Program-made: the position numbers and the translations under genes
Assembly: GCA_903868655.1 (NCBI GenBank)
Contig: CAIPWG010000270.1
Location: forward strand, 1 to 8,295
DNA length: 8,295 nt
DNA from: an uncultured Sphingomonadales bacterium
Lineage (GTDB): Bacteria; Pseudomonadota; Alphaproteobacteria; Sphingomonadales; Sphingomonadaceae
Direction of reading: 5' to 3'
Notes under the pieces: model-generated
Told to the model about the DNA's origin: nothing
The model's input: the letters and a program-made list of their open reading frames with translations, nothing else
Databases searched by the model: none
In this document: positions 1 to 7,897 of the stretch, one piece after another
Numbering within the stretch: position 1 is the first letter of the stretch
Layout: the number at the start of each line of letters is the position of its first letter

Positions 1-600
1 ACGATTTCGGTCGAATTGGCCGACGCGCTGGCCGAACGCTGCGTAGAAGCAGGCCTGGCCTATATCGCGGCGCCAGTCCTTGGCAGGGTCAATGTGGCTG
101 AAGCGGGGTTGCTCCAGATTTTGGCAGCAGGCGAGGCAGACGCTCTCGCCATCGCAGCCCCGCTGTTTGATGTGATGGGGCAAAAGACCTGGGTCTTCGG
201 TGACCGGCCATCGCAGGCCAACGCGGTCAAACTGGGGGTCAACTTCATGCTTGCCAGTGCCATCGGGACAATGGGGGAGGCCGCTACCCTCGCAGCAGGC
301 CACGGTGTTGAGCGCGCAGCATTCCTGGAGATGGCATTTTCGACGGTCTTTGCAGCGCCAGCTTACCAGAACTACGGCAAGATGATTGCGTCAGAAACTT
401 ACATGCCCGCGGGCTTCAAGCTTGCACTGGGTCTCAAGGATATGCGGCTGGCTCTGGCGGCTGGAGAAGCGGCGCATGTGCCGATGCCCCTTGCCGGAGT
501 GCTGCGTGACAACTTTCTGGACAATCTGGCGCATGGTGAAGGCGATCTCGATTGGGCAGGTATGGCAAAGGTCTCCAAGCGCAGGGCTGGGCAGGATTGA
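1..600 (+). CDS. NAD(P)-dependent oxidoreductase, 3-hydroxyisobutyrate dehydrogenase family (5'-truncated by window edge)
   Basis: The frame is open from base 1 (T-I-S-V-E-L-A-D-A-L), so the gene enters from the left. 199 residues are visible, and family members run about 290-300. The N-terminal Rossmann NAD(P) domain with its GxGxxG loop is therefore outside the window. What remains begins with the STISVELA-type segment, followed by APVLGR (counterpart of the family's AP-V-S-G substrate loop). Next comes the helical C-terminal domain with NAVKLGVNF, whose Lys and Asn match the conserved catalytic Lys and nearby Asn. It ends with GFKLALGLKDMRLALAAGE, typical of the NAD-binding_11 domain. The family oxidises beta-hydroxyacids or reduces succinic semialdehyde or related aldehydes in the cytosol. 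The substrate cannot be told from this fragment. It is transcribed towards the minus-strand operon, with 58 bases between the two stops, so it need not share its function. Confidence 0.9.
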   Translation, partial: TISVELADALAERCVEAGLAYIAAPVLGRVNVAEAGLLQILAAGEADALAIAAPLFDVMGQKTWVFGDRPSQANAVKLGVNFMLASAIGTMGEAATLAAGHGVERAAFLEMAFSTVFAAPAYQNYGKMIASETYMPAGFKLALGLKDMRLALAAGEAAHVPMPLAGVLRDNFLDNLAHGEGDLDWAGMAKVSKRRAGQD

Positions 601-658
601 AACCAGGGCCCGGTGATCCAAACACGACGGCGGGTGGGCGCTCCTGATGATCTGCCTG

Positions 659-1675
659 TCACGATTGCAAATTGTGCGTGCGGCTTGGCCCGGCAGGGGC
701 CTCCAACAAGGCCAGCAGCGCAAACGTCGCCAACCAGTGCTCGCCCGCATAATCGCCGGCAATATGGGAAAAGCCTGCATCAAGATGGCGCTGCCCTTGG
801 GCCTCCAGCGCGGCAACGCTGGGTGATCCGTCAAGCGCGCCGGCAATCGCAAACAGGCACCAACTGCGGCTGAGGTTCAGACCATCGAGATGTGCAATCT
901 TGCCATCGCTGCGATCGGAGACTTCGGCCGGTTCGAAACGGGCCAGCGCGGTGGCTGGAAGGAACGCGTCGAACCACGCGGTGAAGTTTTCCCGTTCCAT
1001 GACCCGGCTGAGCAGCAGCGCGGCGGTGAGTGCGGGTGAGAGGAAATCGTCTCCACCCGGTTCCCAGCCGCGATAGTCCCTTTCATCGGCGAAAGTCCGC
1101 AGGGCCCATTGATCGATCGCCCGGGTCAGTTCCGGTTTGCGACCCTGCGACCATTCGCGGGCAAGCACCAAGGCAAATGCCGTGTTGAAATGGGTTCCGA
1201 CCGTTATCGGATAACTGAGCTTTGACAGATAGGCCATGAACCGGTCGGCAAATTCACGGGCCAGCGGTTCAAGCGAAGTGGCCCACGCGCGATCGCCATG
1301 TTTGCAGGCTTCGTGATGCAGATACAGCAGCCACGCCCAGCCATAGGGCCGTTCAAAACCCCCAGCCAGCGGGCGATCGAGATAGGCGCGTTCGGCTCGT
1401 CCATTGGCCGGCGTCATACGCAGATCGGCCAGCGTGGCAATCTCCGCAGCAGGCCCGATGGCGGGAAAAAGCCGTCTGATCGTCAGCAATGTCCACCAGC
1501 CATGGACGCAGCTATGCCAGTCAAAACTGCCGAAAAAGATCGGGTGCAAGCCACGCGGCGGCAACGCGTCGTGGTCAGACACCAGGACATGATCGAGCTT
1601 GTGCGGATATTCGCGGCCGACATGTCCAAGCGCAATCCGCGCAAACCGTGTCGCAATTTCGGGTCCCGGAATCAC
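659..1675 (-). CDS. DUF2891 family protein (soluble, function unknown)
   Basis: 338 residues from GTG at 1675. This start is chosen because GTG overlaps the TGA of the DUF979 gene (GTGA, 1672-1675) and has a run of six G seven bases upstream. The frame stays open to 1834, but that extension runs inside DUF979 and reads as non-coding. I recognise DUF2891 by LDHVLVSD, then LHPIFFGSFDWHSCVHGWW near residues 40-65, WEPGGDDFLSP near 220 and a C-terminal segment with GDYAGEHWLATFALLALL. The Trp/His-rich helices (YGWAWLLYLHHEA, THFNTAFALVLAREW, LSRSWCLFAIAGAL) recur along the chain and suggest an alpha/alpha toroid fold, as in six-hairpin glycosidases. That fold is my inference. No signal peptide or membrane helix is seen, so it is probably cytosolic. 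It is the last gene of the oxoprolinase operon. The biochemical role is unknown. A hydrolase or epimerase acting on the imported compound is possible but not shown. Confidence 0.85.
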   Translation of the reverse strand: MIPGPEIATRFARIALGHVGREYPHKLDHVLVSDHDALPPRGLHPIFFGSFDWHSCVHGWWTLLTIRRLFPAIGPAAEIATLADLRMTPANGRAERAYLDRPLAGGFERPYGWAWLLYLHHEACKHGDRAWATSLEPLAREFADRFMAYLSKLSYPITVGTHFNTAFALVLAREWSQGRKPELTRAIDQWALRTFADERDYRGWEPGGDDFLSPALTAALLLSRVMERENFTAWFDAFLPATALARFEPAEVSDRSDGKIAHLDGLNLSRSWCLFAIAGALDGSPSVAALEAQGQRHLDAGFSHIAGDYAGEHWLATFALLALLEAPAGPSRTHNLQS

Positions 1676-2622
1676 AGAAATGCCCCCCACCACATCACCA
1701 GTATGTTGATCATCAACAGCACTATCGCCGTTGGAAATTGGGCTTTGATCACGCCATGTTGATCTCTGAGTTGGAGCACGGCCGCTGGCACCAGATTGAA
1801 ATTGGCGGCCATGGGCGTCATCAACGTGCCGCAAAACCCGGCCAGCATCCCGACTGCTCCGATGACGGCCGGATTGGCGTGATGATGCTGGATCAGCACG
1901 GGAACGCCGATGGCGGCCGCCATAACCGGGAATGCGGCGAACGCGTTGCCCATGATCATCGTGAACACCACCATCCCGACGCCATAGACGAGGACTGCCA
2001 GGAACGGGCTGTCGGGAATGATCAAGCCTGAAAAATGGCCGATGATCTTGCCGATGCCAGCCGTTGCAAACAGCGCGCCGAGTGCTGCCAGCATTTGCGG
2101 AAGGACTGCCGCCGCACCGATCGCTTCGAACAGGCGTCCGCCTTCACGCAGCGGAGCAAGCGCGGGCGGCCGAAGCCAGATCAAAATGACCGCAAGCGCA
2201 AGCAGGACGCCGACCACCAGAAACACATATGTTTCGCGTTTCGGCTCGATCCAGCCAGCCTGCCCGAACGGGGTATAATTGGTGGCCAGAGTACCCAACA
2301 GCGCGGTGAGCGGGATTATCAGCGCAGGCAAAAACAGGCGATTGCCATGACGTCTTGCCATGTCTTCACGCTGGACGACCGAAGTCGTTGCGTGGTTGCT
2401 GCGGCCGAGCAGATTGAAACCACCCAGTATGGTAAGGCCGAGTACCAGCACGCCATTGGCAAAGTCGCCGATGCGGTCGCCCGCCAGCAGGCTGACCGCC
2501 AGTAGCCCACTGAACGCAGCCGTACCAAACCGGTTGGGATGCGATCGGTCACCCAGGCCAAGGATCGCGAAAGTTGCGAACATGCTGCCCACAACCGCGT
2601 AAATCCAACCCAGGGTGATCAC
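1672..2622 (-). CDS. DUF979 family integral membrane protein (putative permease subunit)
   Basis: 316 residues from GTG at 2622, which overlaps the TGA of the DUF969 gene (GTGA, 2619-2622). The frame is open to 2709, but the upstream part ([14 protein letters not shown]...) is the shadow of DUF969. The family usually begins M-I-T-L-x-W-I-Y, as the GTG start does here ([11 protein letters not shown]). About nine or ten hydrophobic segments are visible, for example near residues 5-22, 32-48, 52-70, 92-112, 125-145, 160-190, 200-240, 247-278 and 293-316. Between them lie conserved loops with GDRIGDFANG, GNAFAAFP and TPMAANFN. Re-entrant Asn/Gly-rich loops of this kind occur in ion-transporter-superfamily permeases. 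DUF979 is usually encoded beside DUF969, as here. As I recall, in Firmicutes the pair often sits next to pyrrolidone-carboxylate peptidase. With an oxoprolinase upstream, a pyroglutamate or related lactam transporter is the best guess, but no transport activity is established. Confidence 0.87.
   Translation of the reverse strand: MITLGWIYAVVGSMFATFAILGLGDRSHPNRFGTAAFSGLLAVSLLAGDRIGDFANGVLVLGLTILGGFNLLGRSNHATTSVVQREDMARRHGNRLFLPALIIPLTALLGTLATNYTPFGQAGWIEPKRETYVFLVVGVLLALAVILIWLRPPALAPLREGGRLFEAIGAAAVLPQMLAALGALFATAGIGKIIGHFSGLIIPDSPFLAVLVYGVGMVVFTMIMGNAFAAFPVMAAAIGVPVLIQHHHANPAVIGAVGMLAGFCGTLMTPMAANFNLVPAAVLQLRDQHGVIKAQFPTAIVLLMINILVMWWGAFL
1683..1688 (-). promoter_or_regulatory. Ribosome binding site of the DUF2891 gene
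   Basis: On the minus strand a run GGTGGGGGG lies seven bases before GTG at 1675. It sits in the last Trp-Trp-Gly codons of the DUF979 gene, so the Trp codons double as a Shine-Dalgarno region. It decides the GTG start of DUF2891 over the longer open frame. Confidence 0.6.
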
Positions 2623-3290
2623 CGCGCCGCCCCGCGCAGTCGGGCGCTGAACCGCCGCAAGCGCACTGTATGCACGCCAAAGGCGGCTATGGCGCTGGGG
2701 ATGGCCCACACTGCCAATTCGAACGGCGCAATATCGATACCATAGGTTTTCAAGGTTTGCTGGATCAACACGATTGAGCCGATCGCAATGAAGATATCTT
2801 CGCCGAAGAAAAGGCCGATATTGTCTGTTGCTGCGGCCATGGCCTTGACCTTGTCGACGCGGCCATCATCGAGCGGCCCGAATTCGCGTTCAGCAGCGGC
2901 AAGCGCCATTGGCGCAACAAGCGGACGAACCGTCAAAACCTGGCCGGCAGTCGCTTGGAGGCCCAGCGCCGAAATCACCTGGCGATAGAGCAGATACGCA
3001 GTCAGCATTCGAGCCAGCGTTGCGCCCTTCATGGATCCAATCAGGCTGGCTGCACGCTGCTGAAGTCCAAACCGTTCCAGACTGCCGATAACAGGCAGAA
3101 CAATCCACATGACGCTGACAATACGGTTATCATTGAACGCTTTGCCGATGGTGGCGATGACCCTGACCGGATCCATCCCCGCCAGCATGCCGGTAACGAG
3201 GGCAGAGCCGGTTACGACCAGCATGGCGTTGATGCGCAGGCCAAAGCCGGCGATCACCAGAACAATTCCGAGCATGGGCCAGCCGTTCAT
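2619..3290 (-). CDS. DUF969 family integral membrane protein (putative permease subunit)
   Basis: 223 residues from ATG at 3290, the usual size for DUF969. The ATG overlaps the TGA of the oxoprolinase gene (ATGA, 3287-3290), and GGAG lies ten bases upstream. The start matches the family: the first hydrophobic helix ([20 protein letters not shown]) begins at residue 4. Further membrane segments are [44 protein letters not shown], a long polar break near 130-150, then [23 protein letters not shown] and [23 protein letters not shown] near residue 52 and ATDNIG near 153 may be equivalent Asp-Asn loops of an internal repeat. The C-terminus is Arg-rich ([14 protein letters not shown]), consistent with a cytoplasmic tail. 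With DUF979 it probably forms a two-subunit transporter: each is shorter than a typical single-chain permease, and together they are about 540 residues. The substrate is inferred only from the neighbouring oxoprolinase. Confidence 0.88.
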   Translation of the reverse strand: MNGWPMLGIVLVIAGFGLRINAMLVVTGSALVTGMLAGMDPVRVIATIGKAFNDNRIVSVMWIVLPVIGSLERFGLQQRAASLIGSMKGATLARMLTAYLLYRQVISALGLQATAGQVLTVRPLVAPMALAAAEREFGPLDDGRVDKVKAMAAATDNIGLFFGEDIFIAIGSIVLIQQTLKTYGIDIAPFELAVWAIPSAIAAFGVHTVRLRRFSARLRGAAR

Positions 3291-6200
3291 CGCGCTTTTT
3301 CTCCATACCCGCCACCACCCGGCGTATCGATCACGAAGCGATCACCGGCTTGCATCGCAACAGTGGCGCAGGCCGGCAGGTCTTCGATGGTGCCATCCTT
3401 GCTGACAACCCGGTTGATCCCCGGCAGTGCATCGGCACCGTGACAGATGCCGCCGGGTGGCACGCGGCGGCGGTTGGCCAGAATGTTGGCCTGCATCGGT
3501 GCCAGAAACGTTATTTCGCGCGAGACGCCATCGCCGCCACTGTGCAGTCCAGCACCGCCCGATCCCCGGCGAATGGCAAAGCGCTCGATTCTGACCGGAA
3601 ACCGGGATTCAAGAATTTCAGGGTCGGTCAGGCGGCTGTTGGTCATGTGGGTTTGCACCGCATCGGTGCCATCATGGTCGGGGCCGGCGCCAGAGCCGCC
3701 ACAGATGGTCTCGTAATATTGGCGATTGGCGTCACCGAACGTGAAATTGTTCATCGTGCCCTGGCTCGGTGCGAGTTGCCCGGTCGCGGCAAACAGTGCG
3801 TCGGTCACCACCTGGCTGGTCTCGACATTACCGGCGACGACCGCTGCGGGATAATGCGGGCACAGCATCGATCCGTCCGGAACGATCAGCGTGATCGGAT
3901 TGAGGCAACCATCGTTCATCGGTATGGCGTCATCAACCAGAGTGCGCACGACATAAAGCGCCGCGGCGCGTGTGATTGCCTTTGGCGCGTTGAAATTGTC
4001 TGCCAGTTGCATGCTGGTTCCGGTAAAATCGAAGGTTGCACTGCGCGTCGGTCGATCGATTTTGATACTGACCCGCACAACCGCACCGTTGTCCATCGTG
4101 CAGGAAAATGCGCCGTCGTCGAGCCGGTCGATCAGGCGTCGTACCGATTCTTCGGCATTGGCCATGCAGTGCGCCATATAGGCGTCGACGATCGCACCGC
4201 CTTCTTCGCGCGCCACCGCGGTCAATCGATCGACCCCGCGCGTACACGCCGCCAATTGTGCCTTCAGATCAGCAATATTGCGGTCGATGTCGCGCGCAGG
4301 ATACGGGCCTTGCGCGAACCATTCGCGACATTCGGCCTCGCGGAAATGTCCGCGATCGACCAGCAAGGCGTTGTCGAGCAAAATCCCTTCTTCGCCGATT
4401 GTGCGACTTTCGGGTGGCATTGAACCGGGCGCAATGCCGCCAACATCGGCATGATGCCCGCGCGCAGCAACATAGGCGTCGGGATTGGTGCTATCGCTAT
4501 AAAACACCGGAACGATCATTGTGATGTCGGGCAAATGGGTGCCGCCGCTATACGGATTGTTGAGCAGATAGGCGTCGCCTGCAACCATGCCGCGACCATC
4601 GCGCGCATCCCCACGCGCGGCAATGATTGTGCGAATGCTTTCGCCCATTGAACCAAGGTGGACCGGGATATGGGGTGCATTGGCGATGAGCGCGCCGGTC
4701 CGATCAAACAACGCACAGGAAAAATCGAGCCGTTCCTTGATGTTGACTGAACTCGCCGTCGCCTGAAGCGTAGCGCCCATATCCTCGGCAATGGCCATGA
4801 ACAGGTTGTTGAAGATTTCGAGCCTGACCGGATCGGCATCGGTTCCTGCGGCGCGTTGTCGGATGCGCGGTGCAGTCCGTGTGAGAACCAGCGCGCCATC
4901 GTTTTGCCGTGCGCCGATCCAGCCTTCGTCGATGACCGTCGTGGAGCCGACTTCGTGCACCACTTTGGGCCCCGGCAGCGTTGTTTCATCCCGTGTTTTT
5001 GGCGCGCGTACGATCGATCGCCGCGTCTGTCCGATTGCCTCGGCCACGATTGCTTCCACGATGATGTCGCTCGCCGTGTCGGCATAGCCGAACCGCTGAC
5101 GATGAAGCTGGTGGAACTCGTCGGTCATTGTTTCGCGGTTCGCCAGATTGAGCTCGATCGTGCTGTCGCTTCCGGCAAGGCGCAAGCGCGCGCGGCGGCT
5201 GATCATGATGCGATCATCCGTAAACCCCTGGGCGGTAATCTCGGCGCGTGCAGCAGCGACCATACTATCAAGCGCCGCGTCGAATGGCTGGTCAAGCGGC
5301 TGGCGCCAGCTGGTTTCGCGAATGGCTTTTACATCCGCAAGGCCGATGCCATAGGCGGAAAGCAGGCCTGCGAGCGGGTGCACGAGGATCTGTTTCATGC
5401 CGAGCGCGTCTGCAACCGAGCAGGCGAGTTGTCCGCCTGCGCCGCCAAAACACACCAAAGTATAGCGTGTCACGTCGTGTCCGCGCGCAATCGAGATGCG
5501 CCGGATTGCTGCGGCCATGTTGTCGACTGCAATTTCCAGAAAGCCGCGGGCGATGGCCTCGATCGTCATGGGCTTGGGCAGCGTTTTTGCAATGTCGTCA
5601 AGCCGGCTGTGGGCTGCGACGAGATCGAGTGGCAGATCGCCGGACGGGCCGAAGACGGCGGGAAAATGCGCTGGATCAATGCGCCCGAGCACGAGGTTGC
5701 AGTCTGTGACGGTCAAGGGCCCGCCGTTGCGATAACAGGCTGGCCCGGGCCATGCGCCTGCGGATTCCGGCCCCACCCGAAACCGCATCCCGTCGAAGCG
5801 GCAGATCGACCCTCCGCCGGCTGCGACGGTGTAAACCTGCATCATCGGTGCGCGGATGGCGACGCCGGCCACCACGCTTTCCTCGGCCAATTCCAGCCGA
5901 CCCGCGTAATGCGATACGTCGGTCGATGTTCCCCCCATATCGAAGCCGATCAGCCGCTCTTCACCTTGCGACTGTCCGGCTGCGATCATGCCCATGACCC
6001 CGCCTGCCGGGCCTGACAGGACCGCGTCCTTTCCGCGAAAGGCCTGCGCACACGTCAACCCGCCGTTCGATTGCATGAAACTGAGTTTGCAAGCATCGCC
6101 CAATCCGTCGGCGATACGGTCAACATGACGGCGCAGGATCGGCGAAAGATAGGCGTCAGTCACGGTCGTGCCCGCGCGGGGTACGAAGCGGATCAACGGG

Positions 6201-6766
6201 GCTACCTCGTGGCTGGCCGAAATCTGCCTGAAGCCGGCCTCTTGAGCCAGCACGATCAAGCGGCGTTCATGGGAGGGGTGGGCCCAGCCGTGCATCAGGG
6301 CAATAGCCAGGGCATCGAACCCGTCGGAGCGCAGATCAGCGAGCATCGTGGCAGCCGCCGTTTCGTCAAGCGCGCGCAGAACTGCCCCGTCGCTGGCGAT
6401 CCGCTCGCTGATTTCGACGGCGCGCGCATACAGCATCGTCGGCAGGATAATATGACGCGCAAAAATGTCGGGTCGCGCCTGGTTTCCAATCCGCAGGGCA
6501 TCGGCAAATCCGCATGTGGTGATGAGCGCTGTTCGTTCGCCCTTGCGTTCGAGCAAGGCATTGGTGGCCACCGTGGTGCCCATGCGGACTTCGGCCACGG
6601 TGCCACCTTCGGCGGCGATTATCCGGCGGATGCCTTCAAGCGCTGCGTCGTCATAGTGTCCGGGATTGACCGACAGCAGCTTTGCAACGCGCTGCCGGCC
6701 ATCGGAACTCTCGGCCACGATGTCTGTAAACGTACCACCCCGATCGATGGCAAAAGACCATGTCAT
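3287..6766 (-). CDS. ATP-dependent 5-oxoprolinase-type enzyme, fused hydantoinase A + hydantoinase B (HyuA-HyuB)
   Basis: 1,159 residues from ATG at 6766. An in-frame GTG at 6784 would add six residues, but the ATG gives the family's usual beginning ([15 protein letters not shown]). The order is Hydantoinase_A N-terminal domain, with the ATP-site motif DRGGTFTD and [17 protein letters not shown]. The central HyuA actin-like ATPase domain follows, with [34 protein letters not shown] and [14 protein letters not shown]. After a linker, the HyuB domain runs from about residue 645 to the end, with [21 protein letters not shown] and the terminal DTPGGGGYG. The HyuA half resembles animal 5-oxoprolinase (OPLAH) closely along its length. 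The family opens 5-oxo-L-proline to glutamate using ATP, in the cytosol. All visible catalytic motifs are intact. OPLAH-like fused chains favour 5-oxoproline over N-methylhydantoin (HyuA and HyuB are usually separate there) or aromatic ketones, but another lactam or hydantoin remains possible. It is the first gene of the operon and is coupled to DUF969. Confidence 0.93.
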   Translation of the reverse strand: MTWSFAIDRGGTFTDIVAESSDGRQRVAKLLSVNPGHYDDAALEGIRRIIAAEGGTVAEVRMGTTVATNALLERKGERTALITTCGFADALRIGNQARPDIFARHIILPTMLYARAVEISERIASDGAVLRALDETAAATMLADLRSDGFDALAIALMHGWAHPSHERRLIVLAQEAGFRQISASHEVAPLIRFVPRAGTTVTDAYLSPILRRHVDRIADGLGDACKLSFMQSNGGLTCAQAFRGKDAVLSGPAGGVMGMIAAGQSQGEERLIGFDMGGTSTDVSHYAGRLELAEESVVAGVAIRAPMMQVYTVAAGGGSICRFDGMRFRVGPESAGAWPGPACYRNGGPLTVTDCNLVLGRIDPAHFPAVFGPSGDLPLDLVAAHSRLDDIAKTLPKPMTIEAIARGFLEIAVDNMAAAIRRISIARGHDVTRYTLVCFGGAGGQLACSVADALGMKQILVHPLAGLLSAYGIGLADVKAIRETSWRQPLDQPFDAALDSMVAAARAEITAQGFTDDRIMISRRARLRLAGSDSTIELNLANRETMTDEFHQLHRQRFGYADTASDIIVEAIVAEAIGQTRRSIVRAPKTRDETTLPGPKVVHEVGSTTVIDEGWIGARQNDGALVLTRTAPRIRQRAAGTDADPVRLEIFNNLFMAIAEDMGATLQATASSVNIKERLDFSCALFDRTGALIANAPHIPVHLGSMGESIRTIIAARGDARDGRGMVAGDAYLLNNPYSGGTHLPDITMIVPVFYSDSTNPDAYVAARGHHADVGGIAPGSMPPESRTIGEEGILLDNALLVDRGHFREAECREWFAQGPYPARDIDRNIADLKAQLAACTRGVDRLTAVAREEGGAIVDAYMAHCMANAEESVRRLIDRLDDGAFSCTMDNGAVVRVSIKIDRPTRSATFDFTGTSMQLADNFNAPKAITRAAALYVVRTLVDDAIPMNDGCLNPITLIVPDGSMLCPHYPAAVVAGNVETSQVVTDALFAATGQLAPSQGTMNNFTFGDANRQYYETICGGSGAGPDHDGTDAVQTHMTNSRLTDPEILESRFPVRIERFAIRRGSGGAGLHSGGDGVSREITFLAPMQANILANRRRVPPGGICHGADALPGINRVVSKDGTIEDLPACATVAMQAGDRFVIDTPGGGGYGEKAR
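3301..3304 (-). promoter_or_regulatory. Ribosome binding site of the DUF969 gene
   Basis: Minus-strand GGAG followed by an A-rich spacer of ten bases before ATG at 3290. It lies within the last codons of the oxoprolinase gene. It supports the ATG that overlaps the upstream stop codon and suggests reinitiation or translational coupling. Confidence 0.5.
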
Positions 6767-6790
6767 GTTCACATGCAAATCCACGCTTCA

Positions 6791-6806
6791 CCAGACGATA
6801 GTCTGG
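6791..6806. promoter_or_regulatory. Perfect inverted repeat CCAGAC-N4-GTCTGG upstream of the oxoprolinase gene, possible operator
   Basis: CCAGAC gata GTCTGG, with six-base arms and a four-base centre. It is centred about 32 bases upstream of the oxoprolinase ATG. A further GTCTGG occurs at 6828-6833, 27 bases from the right arm. The position and dyad symmetry fit a repressor site over the promoter or leader; it could also be a small mRNA hairpin. No regulator gene is in the window, so the regulator family cannot be named. Confidence 0.35.
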
Positions 6807-7040
6807 ATGCGACCACCCGGCGAAGCGGTCTGGCGTGTGTGTTAGATCAAGATTTCCTCTGGCGCCATGGCTGCCTGGCTCCCTCAATTCCGGACATTCC
6901 GTGTCCTGGGCGGTCGTTCTGAAAGCTGCCGTTTGCCCTTGTGATGCGATAAGGAAAAGCGATTGTTTGCAAGAGCGACTTTGCCGTCATTCTGCCACTG
7001 CTGCGGTTTCACGATGTCGGTTCGCCCGACGCGCTGCGAC

Positions 7041-7060
7041 ACCGTTCAGGACCGTTCAGG
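7041..7060. repeat. Perfect 10-base tandem duplication
   Basis: The unit ACCGTTCAGG occurs twice back to back (7041-7050 and 7051-7060). The second copy supplies the outer part of the left arm of the adjoining hairpin. It is probably replication slippage at the foot of that hairpin. No function is evident. Confidence 0.8.
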
Positions 7061-7097
7061 GCATTGCCTGGCACGCGGGTGCAAGCAATGCCCTGAA
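7055..7097 (-). repeat. Perfect 13-bp inverted repeat (hairpin) just downstream of the chemotaxis gene; possible terminator
   Basis: Arms TTCAGGGCATTGC (7055-7067) and GCAATGCCCTGAA (7085-7097) pair perfectly. Inside the 17-base loop a further four pairs form (GCAC 7071-7074 with GTGC 7079-7082) around GCGG. It begins six bases beyond the chemotaxis-gene stop on the minus strand, where a terminator would be. The following minus-strand bases (CGGTCCTGAACGG) have no T tract, so intrinsic termination is uncertain. It could instead be a 3' stabilising hairpin or a REP-like dispersed repeat. Confidence 0.7.
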
Positions 7098-7102
7098 ACC
7101 GA

Positions 7103-7897
7103 TCAGGCCGCGATGGCGGTTGTCCGCCTGCTGAAAGCTGGCGTGGCCGGCGACTTTTTGGCGTGATCGAAAGTGAAATCCTGAATGGTGTGATGCAACT
7201 CACCCGCACTTGACGCAAGGCTGGATGCGGCCGCCGTGCATTCTTCCGACATTGAAGCGTTTTGTTGGGTCATGCGGTCGACATCGGCCACTGCGCTGTT
7301 GATCTGATGCAGGCTGTTGGCCTGTTGTTCGGCCGATATCGCGATGTCTTCGATGGCATCGCGAACACCGGTGATCCGTTGGGCAATATTGCCCAGCGCG
7401 CTGCCTGTTTCGCTGACAAGTTCAACGCCGATTGAAACCTGTTGCGCGCTGCTGGTGATCAGCTTTTTGATGTCGTTCGCAGCATCGGCGCTGCGTTGGG
7501 CCAGCGCGCGAACTTCATTGGCCACCACAGCAAAGCCTTTGCCGGCGTCACCGGCCCGCGCAGCCTCGACCCCGGCGTTGAGCGCCAGCAGATTGGTCTG
7601 AAATGCTATCCCGTCGATCACCGAAATGATCTGGCTGATTTCGCGCGAAGAGGCTTCGATGCCACCCATTGCCTCGACCGCGCGCTGAACGATCACACTG
7701 CTTTGCTCGGCCTCGTCATGGGCCACCGACATTGCGCTGCGTGCGCTGGCCGTGGTTTGCGCGGTCGACTGAACTTTCGCGGTGACTTCTGAAATCGATG
7801 CGACAGTGCGTTCCAACGATGCAGCCTGTTGTTCGGTTCGGGCTGACAGATCTTCGCAGGCCGAACGAATTTCACTCGATCCGGTCGATTCTGCCGC
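7103..7897 (-). CDS. Methyl-accepting chemotaxis protein, C-terminal signalling domain (N-terminal half missing)
   Basis: Homologous sequence starts near 7890 ([26 protein letters not shown]) and ends at TGA 7103-7105. An in-frame TAG lies at 7898-7900, so no start codon or upstream part is present. The visible ~264 residues form the cytoplasmic coiled-coil hairpin of a receptor that controls CheA through CheW. The tip is [16 protein letters not shown] followed by [20 protein letters not shown], the most conserved stretch of the family. Methylation-type Gln/Glu pairs occur in RTEQQAAS and SAEQQANS. The C-terminus (SRRTTAIAA) lacks a CheR/CheB-tethering NWETF-type pentapeptide. The sensory domain, membrane helices and HAMP region that should precede are absent because the sequence switches at 7872-7900. 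What it senses is unknown. It lies upstream of the oxoprolinase operon on the same strand, with 336 bases and a hairpin between, so co-transcription is not implied. Confidence 0.9.
   Translation of the reverse strand, partial: AAESTGSSEIRSACEDLSARTEQQAASLERTVASISEVTAKVQSTAQTTASARSAMSVAHDEAEQSSVIVQRAVEAMGGIEASSREISQIISVIDGIAFQTNLLALNAGVEAARAGDAGKGFAVVANEVRALAQRSADAANDIKKLITSSAQQVSIGVELVSETGSALGNIAQRITGVRDAIEDIAISAEQQANSLHQINSAVADVDRMTQQNASMSEECTAAASSLASSAGELHHTIQDFTFDHAKKSPATPAFSRRTTAIAA

Larger units (their letters stand above)
6767..7102. other. Non-coding spacer and leader of the oxoprolinase operon
   Basis: This stretch of 336 bases lies between the chemotaxis-gene stop and the oxoprolinase start. 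Short open frames cross it on both strands, but none has family-like sequence or a convincing ribosome binding site. It holds, from the operon outward, a 6+6 inverted repeat (6791-6806), a third copy of its half-site (6828-6833), a 10-base tandem duplication and a 13-bp hairpin. The operon promoter must be here if the operon is transcribed independently, but I found no -35/-10 pair good enough to call. Confidence 0.6.

Noticed and set aside
601..658. Imperfect palindrome ACCAGGGCCCGGT between the two convergent stops as a bidirectional terminator
   Set aside because: There is one mismatch, almost no loop and no T tract on either strand, so it is not a credible terminator.
1676..1834. N-terminal extension of the DUF2891 gene
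   Set aside because: It overlaps the last part of DUF979 and reads as low-complexity shadow. GTG at 1675 has both the stop overlap and the G-run ribosome binding site.
2623..2709. N-terminal extension of the DUF979 gene
   Set aside because: It lies inside DUF969 codons. The family begins at the GTG (2622), which overlaps the DUF969 stop; the extension has no membrane or family sequence.
4856..6016. Long plus-strand open frame (386 codons) opposite the oxoprolinase gene, with others at 3350-4423 and 6071-6922
   Set aside because: They are antisense to a gene with intact, collinear family motifs. Their translations are rich in Arg, Cys and His without recognisable domains, which is normal for shadow frames in high-GC DNA.
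6842..6868. Eight-codon minus-strand leader ORF (MAPEEILI) with GAGGGAG upstream
   Set aside because: It is too short to support. It has no run of regulatory codons and no attenuator-like alternative hairpins, and the purine run may be chance.
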